A stretch of 64,000 nucleotides of DNA from Scylla paramamosain (GCF_035594125.1 NC_087192.1:11607001-11671000); one strand, 5' to 3'; counted from the stretch's first letter, positions 22,864 to 35,947 are shown. Notes: a model not told the origin generated them from the sequence alone. Numbers and translations: made by a program.

Positions 22864-23692
22864 AAGGTTGATAGAGTTGAAAAAGCTTGACTTGGCAAAA
22901 TACGAGCATGGAGGCACAGTTTCGAAAAATAATAGGAGAGACCCCATTAGGTCCACAGGCCTTCCGAGGGTTTAGGCCAGCGAGGGCATGGTAAACATCA
23001 CTGCGAAAGATTTTAATGGGTAGCTTGAAGTAGTCAGAAAATGAAGGAGAGGGACAATCAAGCCCTGAATCAGGTAGAGTTTTTAGTACAAGTTTGAGCG
23101 AAGAGTTCAAGTTTAGAAATAGATGAGATGGCAGTGGTGCAATATGGTTGGAATAAAGGAGAAAAAGATGAAGAAGCAAAGTTATTGGAGATATTTTTGG
23201 CTAGGTGCTAAAAATCACGAGGGGAGTTAGATCTTGAAAGATTTTGACACTTTCTATTAATATAGGCTTTTTTGGCTAGTTGGAGAACAGGCTTGGTATC
23301 ATCCCGGGCAAAAATATAAGTGCACGAGATTCAGGTGAGGGATGGCTCAAGTACCCTTTTGTGGGCCAGCTCTCTATCATGAATAGGACAAGAACTGGCT
23401 GTGTTAAACCAAGGTCTGGAAGGTTTAGTTTAAGAGAAAGATAACGAATGTACGCCTCCATGTCAGGTACTATCAGCTCTATTATGCGCTCAGTACACAC
23501 AGACGGGTGTCTGACACGGAAGCAGTAGTCATTCCAAGGAAAATCATGATAATATCTCCTCATGTCCGCCCAATTAGCAGAGGCAAAACGCCAAAGGTAC
23601 CTCCGCTTTGGGAGATCCTGAGGAAGTATTGGAGAGACAGGACAAGATATACATATGAGATTGTGATCGGAGGATCCCAACGGAGAAGATAG
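22864..23692 (-). mobile_element. LINE-A copy 4, internal fragment
   Basis: On the minus strand it spans the end of the endonuclease (SSDHNLICISCPVSP at 23680) to the RT entry block (LAGLNPRKACGPNGV). It lies head-to-head with copy A5 across a spacer of about 25 bp that holds a short GGAGGCAGTA repeat. Both ends are truncated. Confidence 0.8.
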
Positions 23693-23949
23693 GAGGCAGT
23701 ATTCTAGGAGGAGGCAGTAGACACCTGCCGAAACGATAATTACTCCCAGTGAGGTCTAAAGCACAGTTCAGGGGTTGCTGTGAACTTATCATTAAACCCA
23801 GCTATGACCTCACTGAACATTTCCCTTTGTGTCTCACAACACAAGGGGGCAGTTCCAGCCTGGCCTCTAAAGACAACTCTCTTCCTCCACACAAAACTAC
23901 AAGCACCTAATAACACACACACCCTTCACTCAAAAATTTTAAAATCATC

Positions 23950-24882
23950 ATGGCGACTTCTACACCAGCCTCGGAGTCCCAGTCTGGGGAGGGGACCATA
24001 AATGTCCCCAGGTCGGACTGCCTTTCTGTCGACGACCCTAAGTGTCTTGACACCCCCCTCAACTTTTTCTTCATTAACTTCTGCAACATTCGCGGTATAA
24101 GATTTAATTTTCAATCTATAGAACACCACCTCTCCTCTTCTAAACCTCATCTTCTTTTCCTCACTGAAACTCAGGTGTCTGAGGCAACTGACAGTAGCCC
24201 CTTTTCTGTTCCCTCCTACTTTCTCTATCCTCATTTTCGATCCAAAGCTGGATGCTGCGTTTATGTGCGCATTGACTTAACCTGCTCTCGTGCCTACGCT
24301 CTTGAATCTTCCGAGTTTTCCACCATCTGTCTACGACTACAGAGTCACACTCGTACTAAATTTATCTGTGCTGTATACCTCTCACCTAACTCCTCTGACT
24401 ATAAGAAATTCTTTGACTACTTAACTTCCAAAGTGGAGCACATTCTGACCCTCTTTCCTTTTGCAGAGATCTCCATTCTTGGAGACTTCAGTGTTCACCA
24501 CCAGCTTTGGTTTTCCTCTCCCTTCACTGACCATCCTGGTGAACTAGCCTACAACTTTGCTATCCTCCATGACCTAGAGCAATTGGTGCAACACCCTACT
24601 CGTATTCCTGACCGTCTTGGAGATACGACCAACATTCTTAACCTTTTCCTGACCTCTAATCCTTCTGCTTATGCTGTCACCCTTTCTTCTCGGTTGGGCT
24701 CCTCCGATCACAATCTCATATCTTTATCTTGTCCTATCGCTCCAATCCCTTCTCAGGATCCTCCTAAGCGAAGGTGCCTCTGGCGTTTTGCCTCTGCTAG
24801 TTGGGGGTACCTGAGGAAGTATTTTACTGATTTCCCTTGGAACAACTACTGCTTCCGTGTCAGAGACCTGTCTGTGCGCTGA
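23950..24882 (+). CDS. LINE-A endonuclease, open frame of 310 codons
   Basis: This is the longest recognisable open frame in the window. The ATG at 23950 (context ATCATGG) starts [15 protein letters not shown]; copies A10 and A11 share this N-terminus. An APE-type endonuclease follows: FINFCNIRG (Asn), [11 protein letters not shown] (catalytic Glu), [16 protein letters not shown] (Tyr-Pro block), [12 protein letters not shown] (GDFN block with Asn changed to Ser) and [14 protein letters not shown] (Ser-Asp-His). The enzyme would nick the target for target-primed reverse transcription. In the family the ORF should continue into RT; here a frameshift at about 24880 ends it after VRDLSVR. The Ser for Asn change and the frameshift suggest that it is inactive. 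Confidence 0.8.
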   Translation: MATSTPASESQSGEGTINVPRSDCLSVDDPKCLDTPLNFFFINFCNIRGIRFNFQSIEHHLSSSKPHLLFLTETQVSEATDSSPFSVPSYFLYPHFRSKAGCCVYVRIDLTCSRAYALESSEFSTICLRLQSHTRTKFICAVYLSPNSSDYKKFFDYLTSKVEHILTLFPFAEISILGDFSVHHQLWFSSPFTDHPGELAYNFAILHDLEQLVQHPTRIPDRLGDTTNILNLFLTSNPSAYAVTLSSRLGSSDHNLISLSCPIAPIPSQDPPKRRCLWRFASASWGYLRKYFTDFPWNNYCFRVRDLSVR

Positions 24883-26295
24883 GCACATAATAGAGGTAAT
24901 AGTGTCTGGCATGGATGCGTACATTCCTCACTCTTTTTCTCGTCCTAAACCTTTTAAACCTTGGTTTAACACAGCTTGTTCTCGTGCTATACATGATAGA
25001 GAGGTGGCCCACAAAAGGTACTTAAGCCTTCCATTACCAGAATCTCATGCACTTTATATTTCTGCCAGGAACCATGCCAAGTCTGTTCTCCAACTAGCCA
25101 AAAACTCCTTCATTAATAGAAAATGTCAAAACCTTTCAAGATCTAACTCCCCTCGTGATTTCTGGCATCTAGCCAAAAATATCAACAATAACTTTGCTGC
25201 TTCTTCTTTCCCTCCTCTATTTCATCCAGATGGCACCACTGCTATCACATCTATTTCTAAAGCTGAACTCTTTGCTCAAACCTTTGCTAAAAACTCTACT
25301 TTGGACGATTCTGGGCTTGTTCCTCCCTCTCCTCCACCCTCTGACTACTTCATGCCACCTATTAAAATTATTCGCTATGATGTTTTTCATGCCCTCGCTG
25401 GCCTAAACCCTCGGAAAGCTTATGGACCTGATGGGGTCCCTCCTATTCTTCTCCGAAACTGTGCCTCCGTGCTTGCACCTTGCCTAGTCAAACTCTTTCC
25501 AACCCTTCAGGAGGTAAACATATCACGCAGGAAAGCCACAGAACGCCTGACTTCTGATCTTTCTAAAATTTCTGATTGGGGCAGAGCAAACTTGGTATTA
25601 TTCAATGCCTCAAAAACTCAATTCCTCCATCTATCAACTCGACACAACCTTCCAGACAACTGTCTCCTCTTCTTCAGTGACACTCAACTGTCCTCCTCTT
25701 CTACACTGAACATCCTCGGTCTGTCCTTTACTTATAATCTGAACGGGAAACTTCACATCTCATCTCTAGCTAAAACAGCTTCTATAAAGTTAAGTGTTCT
25801 GAGACGTCTCCGCCAATTTTTCTCACCCCTCCCAGCTGCTAACTCTGTACAAGGGCCGTATCCGTCCATGTATGGAGTATGCTTCACATGTCTGGGGGGG
25901 GTTCCACTCATACTGCTCTTCTAGAGAGAGTGGAATCAAAAGCTTTTCGTCTCATCAACTCCTCTCCTCTAACTGACTGTCTTCAGCCTCTCTCTCACCG
26001 CCGCAATGTTGCATATCTAGCTGTCTTCTACCGCTATTTTCATGCTAACTGCTCTTCTGATCTTGCTAACTGCATGCCTCCCCTCCTTCCGCGGCCTCGC
26101 TGCACAAGACTTTCTTCTTTCTCTCATCCCTATTCTGTCCACCTCTCTAACGCAAGAGTTAAGCAGTATTCTCAATCATTCATCCCTTTCTCTGGTAAAC
26201 TCTGGAACTCCCTGCCTGCTTCTGTATTTCCACCTTCCTATGGCTTGAATTTCTTCAAGAGGGAGATTTCAAGACACTTATTCATCAATTTTTGA
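24857..26295 (+). pseudogene. LINE-A reverse transcriptase region with core deleted, copy A5
   Basis: The frame 24857-25924 carries [17 protein letters not shown], the linker SRAIHDREVAHKRYLSL and the RT entry block HALAGLNPRKAYGPDGVPP. It then jumps to the post-catalytic part ([37 protein letters not shown]). A frameshift in a G-run near 25900 separates the C-terminal frame 25879-26295 (ESKAFRLINSSPLTDCLQP, ending REISRHLFINF). Fingers and palm with the YADD box are absent, so no polymerase activity is possible. Confidence 0.82.
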
Positions 26296-26400
26296 CCACT
26301 GCTTTGACCCTTTTATGGGATTAGCATTTCAGTGGGCATTTTTTTTTTATTAGATTTTTGTTGCCCTTGGCCAGTGTCCTTCCTACATAAAAAAAAAAAA

Positions 26401-27108
26401 GTCCCCCTCTTCTACACTGAACATCCTCGGTCTGTCCTTTACTTATAATCTGAACTAGAAACTTCACATCTCATCTCTAGCTAAAACAGCTTCTATGAAG
26501 TTAGGGGTTCCGAGACGTCTCCGCCAGTTTTTCTCACCCCCCCAGCTGCTAACTCTGTACAAGGGCCTTATCCGTCCATGTATGGAGTATGCTTCACATG
26601 TCTGGGGGGTTTCCACTCATACTGCTCTTCTAGGCAGGGTGGAATGAAAAGCTTTTCATCTCATCAACTCCTCTCCTCTAACTGACTGTCTTCAGCCTCT
26701 CTCTCACCGCCACAATGTTGCATATCTAGCTGTCTTCTACCGCTATTTTCATGCTAACTGCTCTTCTGATCTTGCTAACTGCATGCCTCCCCTCCTCCCG
26801 CGGCCTCGCTGCACAAGACTTTTTTCTTTCTCTCACCCCTATTCTGTCCACCTCTCTAACGCAAGGGTTAACCAGTATTCTAAATCATTCATCCCTTTCT
26901 CTGGTAAAGTCTGAAACTCCCTGCCTGCTTCTGTATTTCCACCTTCCTATGACTTGAATTCCTTCAAGAGGGAGGTTTCAAGACACTTATTCATCAATTT
27001 TTGACCACTGCTTTGATCCTTTTATGGGACTGGCATTTCAGTGGACATATTTTTTTATTGGATTTTGTTGCCGTTGGCCAGTACCCTTCCTACATAAAAA
27101 AAAAAAAA
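26401..27108 (+). mobile_element. LINE-A copy 6, 3' end in tandem after copy 5
   Basis: Starts within the RT ORF (TCTTCTACACTGAACATCC) right after the poly-A of copy A5 and repeats its last 700 bp with few differences, ending in its own CCTACATAAAAA tail. Same strand and tail-to-internal contact indicate either insertion at the poly-A tail or a local duplication. Confidence 0.85.
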
Positions 27109-27672
27109 TGGAGGTTAGGAAAAGGTCAAGAATGTTAGGCGTATCTCCAAAACGGTCAGGAAGACTAGTAAGGTGTTGTACTAGTTAATTTTGATCGTGG
27201 AGCATAGCAAACTTAAAGGCTATGGTAAGTGAATAGGCAGGAAAGCCAAAGCTGGTGGTGAGCATTGAAATTTCCAAGAATGGAGATTTCTGCAAAAGGG
27301 AAGAGAGTCAGAAAGTGCTCCACTTTCGAAGTTAAGTAGTCAAAGAGTTTCTTATAATCGGAGGAGTTCGGTGAGAGATATACAGCACAGATAAGTTTTG
27401 CTTGAGAATGACTCCGTAGACGCTGCCAGACTGATGGTGGAAATTCGGAAGATTGAAGATCGTGGGCACGAAAGCAGGTTAAGTCGTTGCGCACATAAAC
27501 GCGATCTCCAGCGTTGTATTGAAAATGAGAATAGAAAAAGTAGAAGGGAACAGAAAAGGGGCCATTGTCAGTTGCCTCAGACATCCGTGTTTCAGTGAGG
27601 AAAAGAAGATGAGGTTTAGTTAAGGAGGGGTGGTTTCTACAGACTGAAAATTGGATTTTAGACCGCGAATGG
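27109..27672 (-). mobile_element. LINE-A copy 7, endonuclease fragment
   Basis: On the minus strand, 27776-27213 reads [38 protein letters not shown] and ILGNFNAHHQLW (GDFN block with Asp changed to Asn). Only the endonuclease is left. It abuts the tail of copy A6 on one side and a LINE-B 3' end on the other. Confidence 0.8.
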
Positions 27673-27774
27673 TTAAATGGTTGCGCTATCAGCTTTTGAG
27701 GTCGGATCGAGTAACAACCAATGTGTTTATCAGTATTCACTAGTTTTATGTAAAATTTTGGCAGGTGCTGAATC

Positions 27775-27888
27775 ATTAGGGAGCTTTAAGAGAAGATAGA
27801 CAGACAGGTAGATATATTTCATACAGGGACTGCCATGTGTAGGCCTGGTGGCTTCTTGCAGCTTCCTCTATTTCTTATGTTTTTTATG
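27775..27888 (+). mobile_element. LINE-B 3' UTR fragment
   Basis: TTTCATACAGGGACTGCCA, TGTAGGCCTGGTGGCTTCTT and TTCTTATGTT match the end of the CR1-like element at 15950-16020. This 110-bp piece is a severely 5'-truncated insertion and confirms the 3' end of LINE-B. Confidence 0.85.
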
Positions 27889-27943
27889 CTCATATGTAAG
27901 AATTTTTGTGGGGTACCCCGAATTCTATCTATTCTCTATCTCT

Positions 27944-27946
<3 letters not shown>

Positions 27947-28021
<75 letters not shown>
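27947..28021. repeat. (TA)n microsatellite, about 37 units
   Basis: Pure TA array in which, or at the end of which, the palindromic element at 28022-28290 is inserted. A TA-rich stretch (CATATATATA) also follows that element. Confidence 0.97.
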
Positions 28022-28025
<4 letters not shown>

Positions 28026-28290
28026 ACAGTCAATACCTGAATCCAGACAATTTGTAAAGTGACTTATTTTTTCAGGCAATTTGTGAACTGCCTGGTTAGG
28101 TTAGGTTAGGTTAGGTTAGGTTAGGTTAGGCTAGGTTAGGTTAGGTTAGGTTAGGTTAGGTTATAACCTAACCTAACCTAACCTAACCTAACCTAACCTA
28201 ACCTAACCTAACCTAACCAGGCAGTTCACAAATTGCCTGAAAAAATAAGTCACTTTACAAATTGTCTGGATTCAGGTATTGACTGTAACA
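28022..28290. mobile_element. Palindromic MITE with a telomere-repeat core
   Basis: The arms 28027-28095 and 28217-28285 are exact reverse complements over 69 bp by eye (starting CAGTCAATACCTGAATCC). Symmetry extends outward through TGTTA/TAACA to TA on each side. TA duplication plus a CAGT start is typical of Tc1/mariner-type MITEs. Between the arms lie 12 TTAGG and one CTAGG unit facing 10 CCTAA units, joined at TTATAA. There is no coding capacity. Transposition would need a transposase from elsewhere. The TA target is consistent with insertion into the flanking (TA)n. Confidence 0.85.
28096..28216. repeat. Inverted telomere-type repeats (TTAGG)13 / (CCTAA)10
   Basis: TTAGG is the ancestral arthropod telomere repeat. 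Here it forms an inverted pair converging at 28163/28164. The unequal unit number (13 against 10) shows slippage after or during formation of the palindrome. Confidence 0.95.

Positions 28291-31237
<2,947 letters not shown>

Positions 31238-31309
<72 letters not shown>
31238..31309. repeat. (GA)n microsatellite
   Basis: About 36 GA units, pure. Confidence 0.97.
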
Positions 31310-31311
<2 letters not shown>

Positions 31312-31855
31312 GGATCCAGGTGCCAGCTGTACGATGCTGAGTGGCCGCTATTTGATATTAATATTATTTGATAAGAATTCCTGCATCCAGACACTCCCCT
31401 CTTCCGATTAATTTGCCTTATTTCCCTTTGATGAATCACTTTGAGTCAGATACAGTTCACAGCAGAAGAGTTGCCCTTGACAATGAAATAATCAGTGTTC
31501 ATCTGGCCCCCTTTGTTTGCTCATAAGAATTTTTTTAAAGTTAATTGTTTTATTCAAGTGAGACAACTCAAGGAGTGGGTGTGGGCGCGTATCTGTATGT
31601 GTATATGTCGAACCCTCCCCTCACCCCCACCTTTTACAGCAGCACGGAAAGATGGAGCACTTTCCCACGCCAGACACTACCCTATTGTTGGAAGCAGCAG
31701 ACGTACAGAGACATGCTCTAGTATTTGCCTGAGACTAAGGCATGATACAAGGTAGCTGGGTCAGTTGCCATAATGGGTATAAGTGAAGCATTATCGGTCG
31801 TATGCCCCGACCCTTTCATACAGAATAGGAGTTTCCATAGTAGCCTGCCAGTAAG
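31310..31855. other. Unassigned segment
   Basis: Nothing recognised. It lies directly upstream of the candidate LTR of Gypsy copy G3. Confidence 0.45.
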
Positions 31856-32339
31856 TGTAGTAGTGAATTACACACTACACTCAGGGAAGCGACTCCTCAG
31901 CTGTACAACTGTACAAGTCGAGTTTTGAGCACAATGAGCGGTGACTGAACTTCCTGTGTGTTCGTGGGCACTCCTCCGTTTTGTAATAGTTTCTTGTGCT
32001 TGTTAGTGTCCCTGTTTGTTTTAAATGCTATTGCGAGCTCAGGCAGTTCAGCCGGAGAGGACTTAAGTAATTAGCCGCCGCGTAGTGAACTTTATTTCCT
32101 CCTCAGGTCCTGACAAGGCCTGTCGCCCAGGAGGCAGTAAACGATGCTACTCGGCTTGAGGTTATAACACTGGCAGTGGGAGGACTGTCACGGTGGGTGG
32201 TAGCACATCAGGGTATTATACCTCAATCATATGTGTGTTATTGTGTTAACTGTTTTTCCTAGATGTGGTCGATTCTTCTGCAGCTGTGAGTGTTAAGTGC
32301 TGTCTAGATCATCTCCTTTGCATGTAGGTCGGTAAAACA
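31856..32339 (+). repeat. Candidate 5' LTR of G3
   Basis: Starts TGTAGTAGTGAATTACAC and ends GGTAAAACA, four bases before TGGCGACC. It shows little similarity to the LTR of G1 except at the end, so the two may belong to different subfamilies. The left edge is provisional. Confidence 0.4.
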
Positions 32340-32342
32340 GTC

Positions 32343-32350
32343 TGGCGACC
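32343..32350 (+). other. Possible primer binding site of G3
   Basis: TGGCGACC after AAAACAGTC, the same octamer and spacing class as in G1 and G2. Confidence 0.4.
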
Positions 32351-32578
32351 TCAAATTAGTGTGACCTGGAGTTACGACTGTCATGAAAAGGGTGCAGGAG
32401 TCACAAGGGACCCTGTACACCCATTTTTGACCCCTGCACTGACTCCACGTAGAAGATGGCTCATTGAAGGTAGTCCAGGTACAGCAGCTTGGTGAGGGGG
32501 CTGGGATCTGCGGTCGTAGCAGAAATTGGCGACCTTGCCTTTTTTGTTGTCTTGTGTGAGCCCACATTCAGTGTAAGC

Positions 32579-33868
32579 CATGGAGGGCAGAACTGGTAGC
32601 AGGGGTGACTTGTGACTCGAGTCCCCTGCCTCTGCTGAGAGCGTCAGTGTAGATTTGGCCTAATTCGGTGTGAGGACACCTAGTCCCACACACAGCGTCT
32701 ACAGACATGTTAGCCCTGCCTGCAACATTGCTGGTTTTTCCCAGACCAAAAGCATGTCTAAGGAATTGAGATTCAAACTGGAGATGAGGAGAATGGAGCT
32801 GGAAGCTGAAGCTGAGGAAAGGAGGTTGAAAACTGAAGAGGCTAGAGAAGCAAGGAAGCTTGAGGCCGATGAAAAGGTAAGGATATATGAGAAGGAAATG
32901 AAGATCCTTGAAGCTGAAAGAGAAAAGGAAAAAGCTGAAAAGAGTAGGATGTTTGAGTTGGAGAAGATTTCAATTGAAGTTAATTCACCTCATGGCTTGA
33001 ATAGAGGAGGAGTTAAGGAGGATACAGTAGAAAGCCAGATGGTTAGGAGTTTAAAAGTTGATACCAGAGTTTGATGAGAAAAAGGTAATGGAGTGGTTTA
33101 GGAGATTTGAGAAGAAAGCTTCAGAATTTGATTGGCCTCAGGAGAGATGGGTTGGCATTGCGGCCAACATGTTGAAGGGTAAGGCCTTGAAGGTGTATGA
33201 TAGGATGTCAGTAGAGGATTTGGAGGATTAGGAGGAGTTTAAGGCTGACATCATAAGAGCTTATGAGCTGCGGCCGGAGGCATACAGGCTGCAGTTCCGT
33301 GGAGGAAAGTAAAGTCCTAGTGACTCCTACCTTTAGTGTGCTCGCTATCTTGAGGAGACATTTGAAAAATGGATTGCTAGCGAACAGACCACCTCCTACC
33401 GTGAGTTAAAGAAAGTCATGGTAATGGGGCAGTTCAATGATGTGGTCGAGGAGTTAGTACCGCTGCTCCGTGAGAAAAGGTTCAAAAGCCTTAAGGAGGC
33501 TGGGACCTGGGCGGATGATCATATCATGGAGGTACGGGAGGTAAGCTGGACAGGGAGAAATGGTCAGGAGGCAAGTGGAGGTGGTAGTGTTGACCCAACA
33601 GGAAATCCTCGACACAGTGGTGGGGTTTGGAGATGTGTCTGCCCAGGAATTCATATAACTTCAGGCCTCTTTTTGACCCAAAGAGGGAAGCAATGGGGCG
33701 TATGATGCATAGCACCCCTAAATTTAATAACCAGTCTACCTGTTACCACTGCAGGGCTACGGAGCACTTCCGGCCCAATTACCTCAAGTTGATCACGCCT
33801 TCCGCCCCAAAGCCTCCTCAAAAACCAGTAGTAGCCTTGCTGGTCTGTCCAGACCAGGTTAAGGAGTG
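32579..33868 (+). pseudogene. gag of Gmr1-like Gypsy element, copy G3
   Basis: ATG at 32579 starts MEGRTGSRGDL and meets a stop. The open stretch 32670-33074 then carries the coiled coil (SKELRFKLEMRRMELEAEAE to EKAEKSRMFELEKISIEV). Frameshifted SCAN-like capsid follows: EFDWPQERWVGIAANMLKG, RAYELRPEAYRLQFR and ARYLEETFEKWIASE, then ELVPLLREKRFKSLKEAGTW and WADDHIM. At 33730-33800 the knuckle CYHCRATEHFRPNY keeps Cys-Cys-His but has Tyr for the last Cys. About four inactivating changes remain. The pattern W..E.W, L.GKA..VY, AYEL.PEAYR..FR is the SCAN signature, known to have come from gag of this retrotransposon group. Confidence 0.75.
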
Positions 33869-33878
33869 AATGGCCCAG

Positions 33879-33965
33879 TTCAGCGCCGCCGTTTCAGCGC
33901 CAGACTATTCAGCGCTGCCGTTTCAGCGCCAGACTATTCAGCGCTGCCGTTTCAGCGCCAGACTA
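33879..33965. repeat. Three 29-bp tandem units at the left end of the MULE
   Basis: Units begin at 33879, 33908 and 33937 with TTCAGCGC and end CAGCGCCAGACTA. Units 2 and 3 are identical, and unit 1 differs by one base. Confidence 0.95.
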
Positions 33966-34044
33966 TTCATGGAGGGAGTTCCATGTTGATGAATGCAACA
34001 TTCCTATTTCGCTTAGTAGTCGTCTGTCTGCTACTTCAGCATGG

Positions 34045-34678
34045 TTATTGGTTCCATCTTTTTCCTTGTAAAGTTCGTTGGTACAAGTTCCACATCTGTG
34101 TGGGAAAGAATGATTGTCTCCTCCCAGTTCCTCTTCGATGTGGATTATCTTCAAACCAATTTAAAAGCGAAACCAATTCCTCGGGCGAGGCCATAGCAAG
34201 AGCATCCACGTGATGGTCAATATCATCATTTGATACAAAAGAAAGTGCCATTACCATTTTAGTATTTAACGCAAAGTCGGGAATAATATTATATGAACCC
34301 ATAAGACCCATACTTTTGATTTGTTTTAGTAAGTTTTGCGAGAAATGGAACAGACAGACTGATTTCTACATTAGGGAAAGCAGGTAATCATGGTTGCAAA
34401 AGCTGCATACTCAAAATCACAGTTTACGACATCGGGGCGTGCATTTGGTACCATCTCCTTAACCATAAGTTACACTTTGCTTATTCTGTAAGAGTGCATT
34501 TAGTACAGAGAGCACGCCCCCATGTTTCTTGACCAGAATTATATACACGATGAAATAAATGTGGTGCAATCGCAAATCTTCCATCAACATACCAAATGCC
34601 TGAAGTTGCTAGATGTTCCAACCAGCTCTCTCTTCCAAAAATAATAATTCTATCGTTGTCCGTTCCTCTATCCATCAA
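34045..34678 (-). pseudogene. MULE transposase core and C-terminal part
   Basis: Minus-strand order: GIWYVDGRFAIAPHLFHRVY (34678-34481) holds the first catalytic Asp of the MULE DDE core. A shifted frame at 34440-34320 reads NCDFEYAAFATMITCFPNVE-like residues, where the second Asp and the C...FHF motif of MULEs sit. The 34311-34045 frame continues with MGLMGSYNIIPDFALNTKM, WFEDN and FFPTQMWNLYQRTL, which matches the ELWN.Y.RT motif near the end of such transposases. Two frameshifts or stops separate these. It is a broken copy of an otherwise well-conserved enzyme. Confidence 0.8.
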
Positions 34679-35063
34679 ACAAAAAAATTTCCTCTATTCC
34701 TGGTGCCGGCTTGCATATTTTGTATTCGTGAGGCAATTCTAACTCCTGAACAGAACTTGGATTATCAGGAACTTGGTTGACTTCATCCCGTTTCCGCCGA
34801 ATGATTTTACGCATTGCTTGCCTATTATGTAATTGTGCAATGCCAGCTTGAGACATATTTTCCATGCACTTGTTAATAATAATGCTTGGAGGCTCACATG
34901 TCTTCTCAGCTCGATATCTTGCATCTGTTTTTGCTTTTTCCACCTCAACTTCAACTGCAGATGGGGGATGGGTATGTTCGTTAATCTTCTTATTTACGGT
35001 TCCCTCTAATGTAAGAATTCTGGCTTTACATCTTCCATCTTCATGGCATCGCCAAAACAACAT
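34668..35063 (-). pseudogene. FLYWCH-type zinc finger part of MULE transposase
   Basis: The open frame starts MLFWRCHEDGRCKARILTL and continues to NEHTHPPSA: an aromatic-W-C...C-x-A-R and H-x-H pattern, as in FLYWCH zinc fingers that precede MULE transposases in animals. A helical basic region (NRQAMRKIIRRKRDE) follows, then EEIFLFDG, which in relatives leads straight into the next frame at 34678. The finger presumably binds the terminal repeats. The stop after FLFDG at 34668 is a one-base frame change, because the adjacent frame (MMDRGTDNDRIIIFG) fits the family. Confidence 0.8.
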
Positions 35064-35468
35064 TATTCTGTGATTTACTTAATTTATCAAATCGATATAG
35101 ATATCTTTCATGAGAGAATTTCACTCTTCCTCTCTTGCTTTGCATTGATTGCGCCATGGGTTAAACTTTGAAATTTTGAGTCTAACAGAAATCAAAATAG
35201 CAGGCATCAGCTCCAAAAGCGAACAATACAGAGGTGAGGAGCAGGCAGGCAGAGGCAGGAACAGGCAAACACAGGCAGGAGCCGGCAAGAACAGGCAGTC
35301 AAGTAGCGTTCCACACCCAGCTATAGCACGGTCTGTTGCTGGTAAGCTGAACCAAAACACTTTACCCCACGAAAATGGAGGGGGTTGGAGAAGGAGGGGG
35401 GGGATAAAGAGGAGCTTTTGCCAGATATATAATAATGGCCAAATCTTTACTATTTTGTTTAATAGTTT

Positions 35469-35637
<169 letters not shown>

Positions 35638-35883
35638 TGAGATCATTTCTATTATCTACAAAGATGGTAATGATATCCTTAATATGCAAACATAGAGACA
35701 TTACCTGTTTCGTTCTTTTAAGACAAGCGATTACTTTCTATAAATGTCAAACGTCATAATTATTTTGTCATTAATGGGTAAACTGTCTGCACCTTGTTTC
35801 CTCCTCATCTTTAATTCAAAGATAATACGAACGGCAAAGACACCTATTATGGCTAATGAGAAGCGCAGAAGCGTTGAATGCCC

Positions 35884-35947
35884 TGACGCTGAATAGTCTG
35901 GCGCTGAAACGGCGCTGAAACATTGGCGCTGAAACGGCGGCGCTGAA
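35884..35947. repeat. Right terminal repeats of the MULE
   Basis: The minus strand reads TTCAGCGCCGCCGTTTCAGC, then further TTTCAGCGCC units and CAGACTATTCAGCG, inverted relative to the left end at 33879. Confidence 0.88.

Larger units (their letters stand above)
23719..26397 (+). mobile_element. LINE-A copy 5, 5'-complete but lacking the RT core
   Basis: The 5' end CCTGCCGAAACGATAATTAC matches the 5' end of copy A11 at 50504, which supports a true 5' terminus. A UTR of about 230 bp, an intact endonuclease, RT entry and C-terminal blocks, and a poly-A tail follow. Between 25500 and 25506 the sequence jumps from LVKLFPTL to QEVNISRRK, so the part with the catalytic YADD box is deleted. Copy A6 follows directly after the poly-A. 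Confidence 0.88.
31856..33878 (+). mobile_element. Gmr1-like Gypsy retrotransposon, copy G3 (LTR, leader, best-preserved gag)
   Basis: A candidate LTR, TGGCGACC primer-like site, leader and gag follow in order. Gag is the least damaged of the three copies. The element is cut at about 33878, where a MULE transposon begins. No pol is seen beyond the MULE, so the element was either truncated or interrupted there. Confidence 0.75.

Noticed and set aside
28096..28216. CRISPR-like array
   Set aside because: Units are 5 bp without spacers, and the genome is clearly eukaryotic.
28095..28217. A true chromosome end or telomere
   Set aside because: The TTAGG repeats are short, inverted, flanked by identical unique arms and embedded in ordinary sequence on both sides.
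33879..33965. Satellite DNA array unrelated to transposition
   Set aside because: An inverted version with the same core lies at the other side of a transposase gene, which favours transposon ends.
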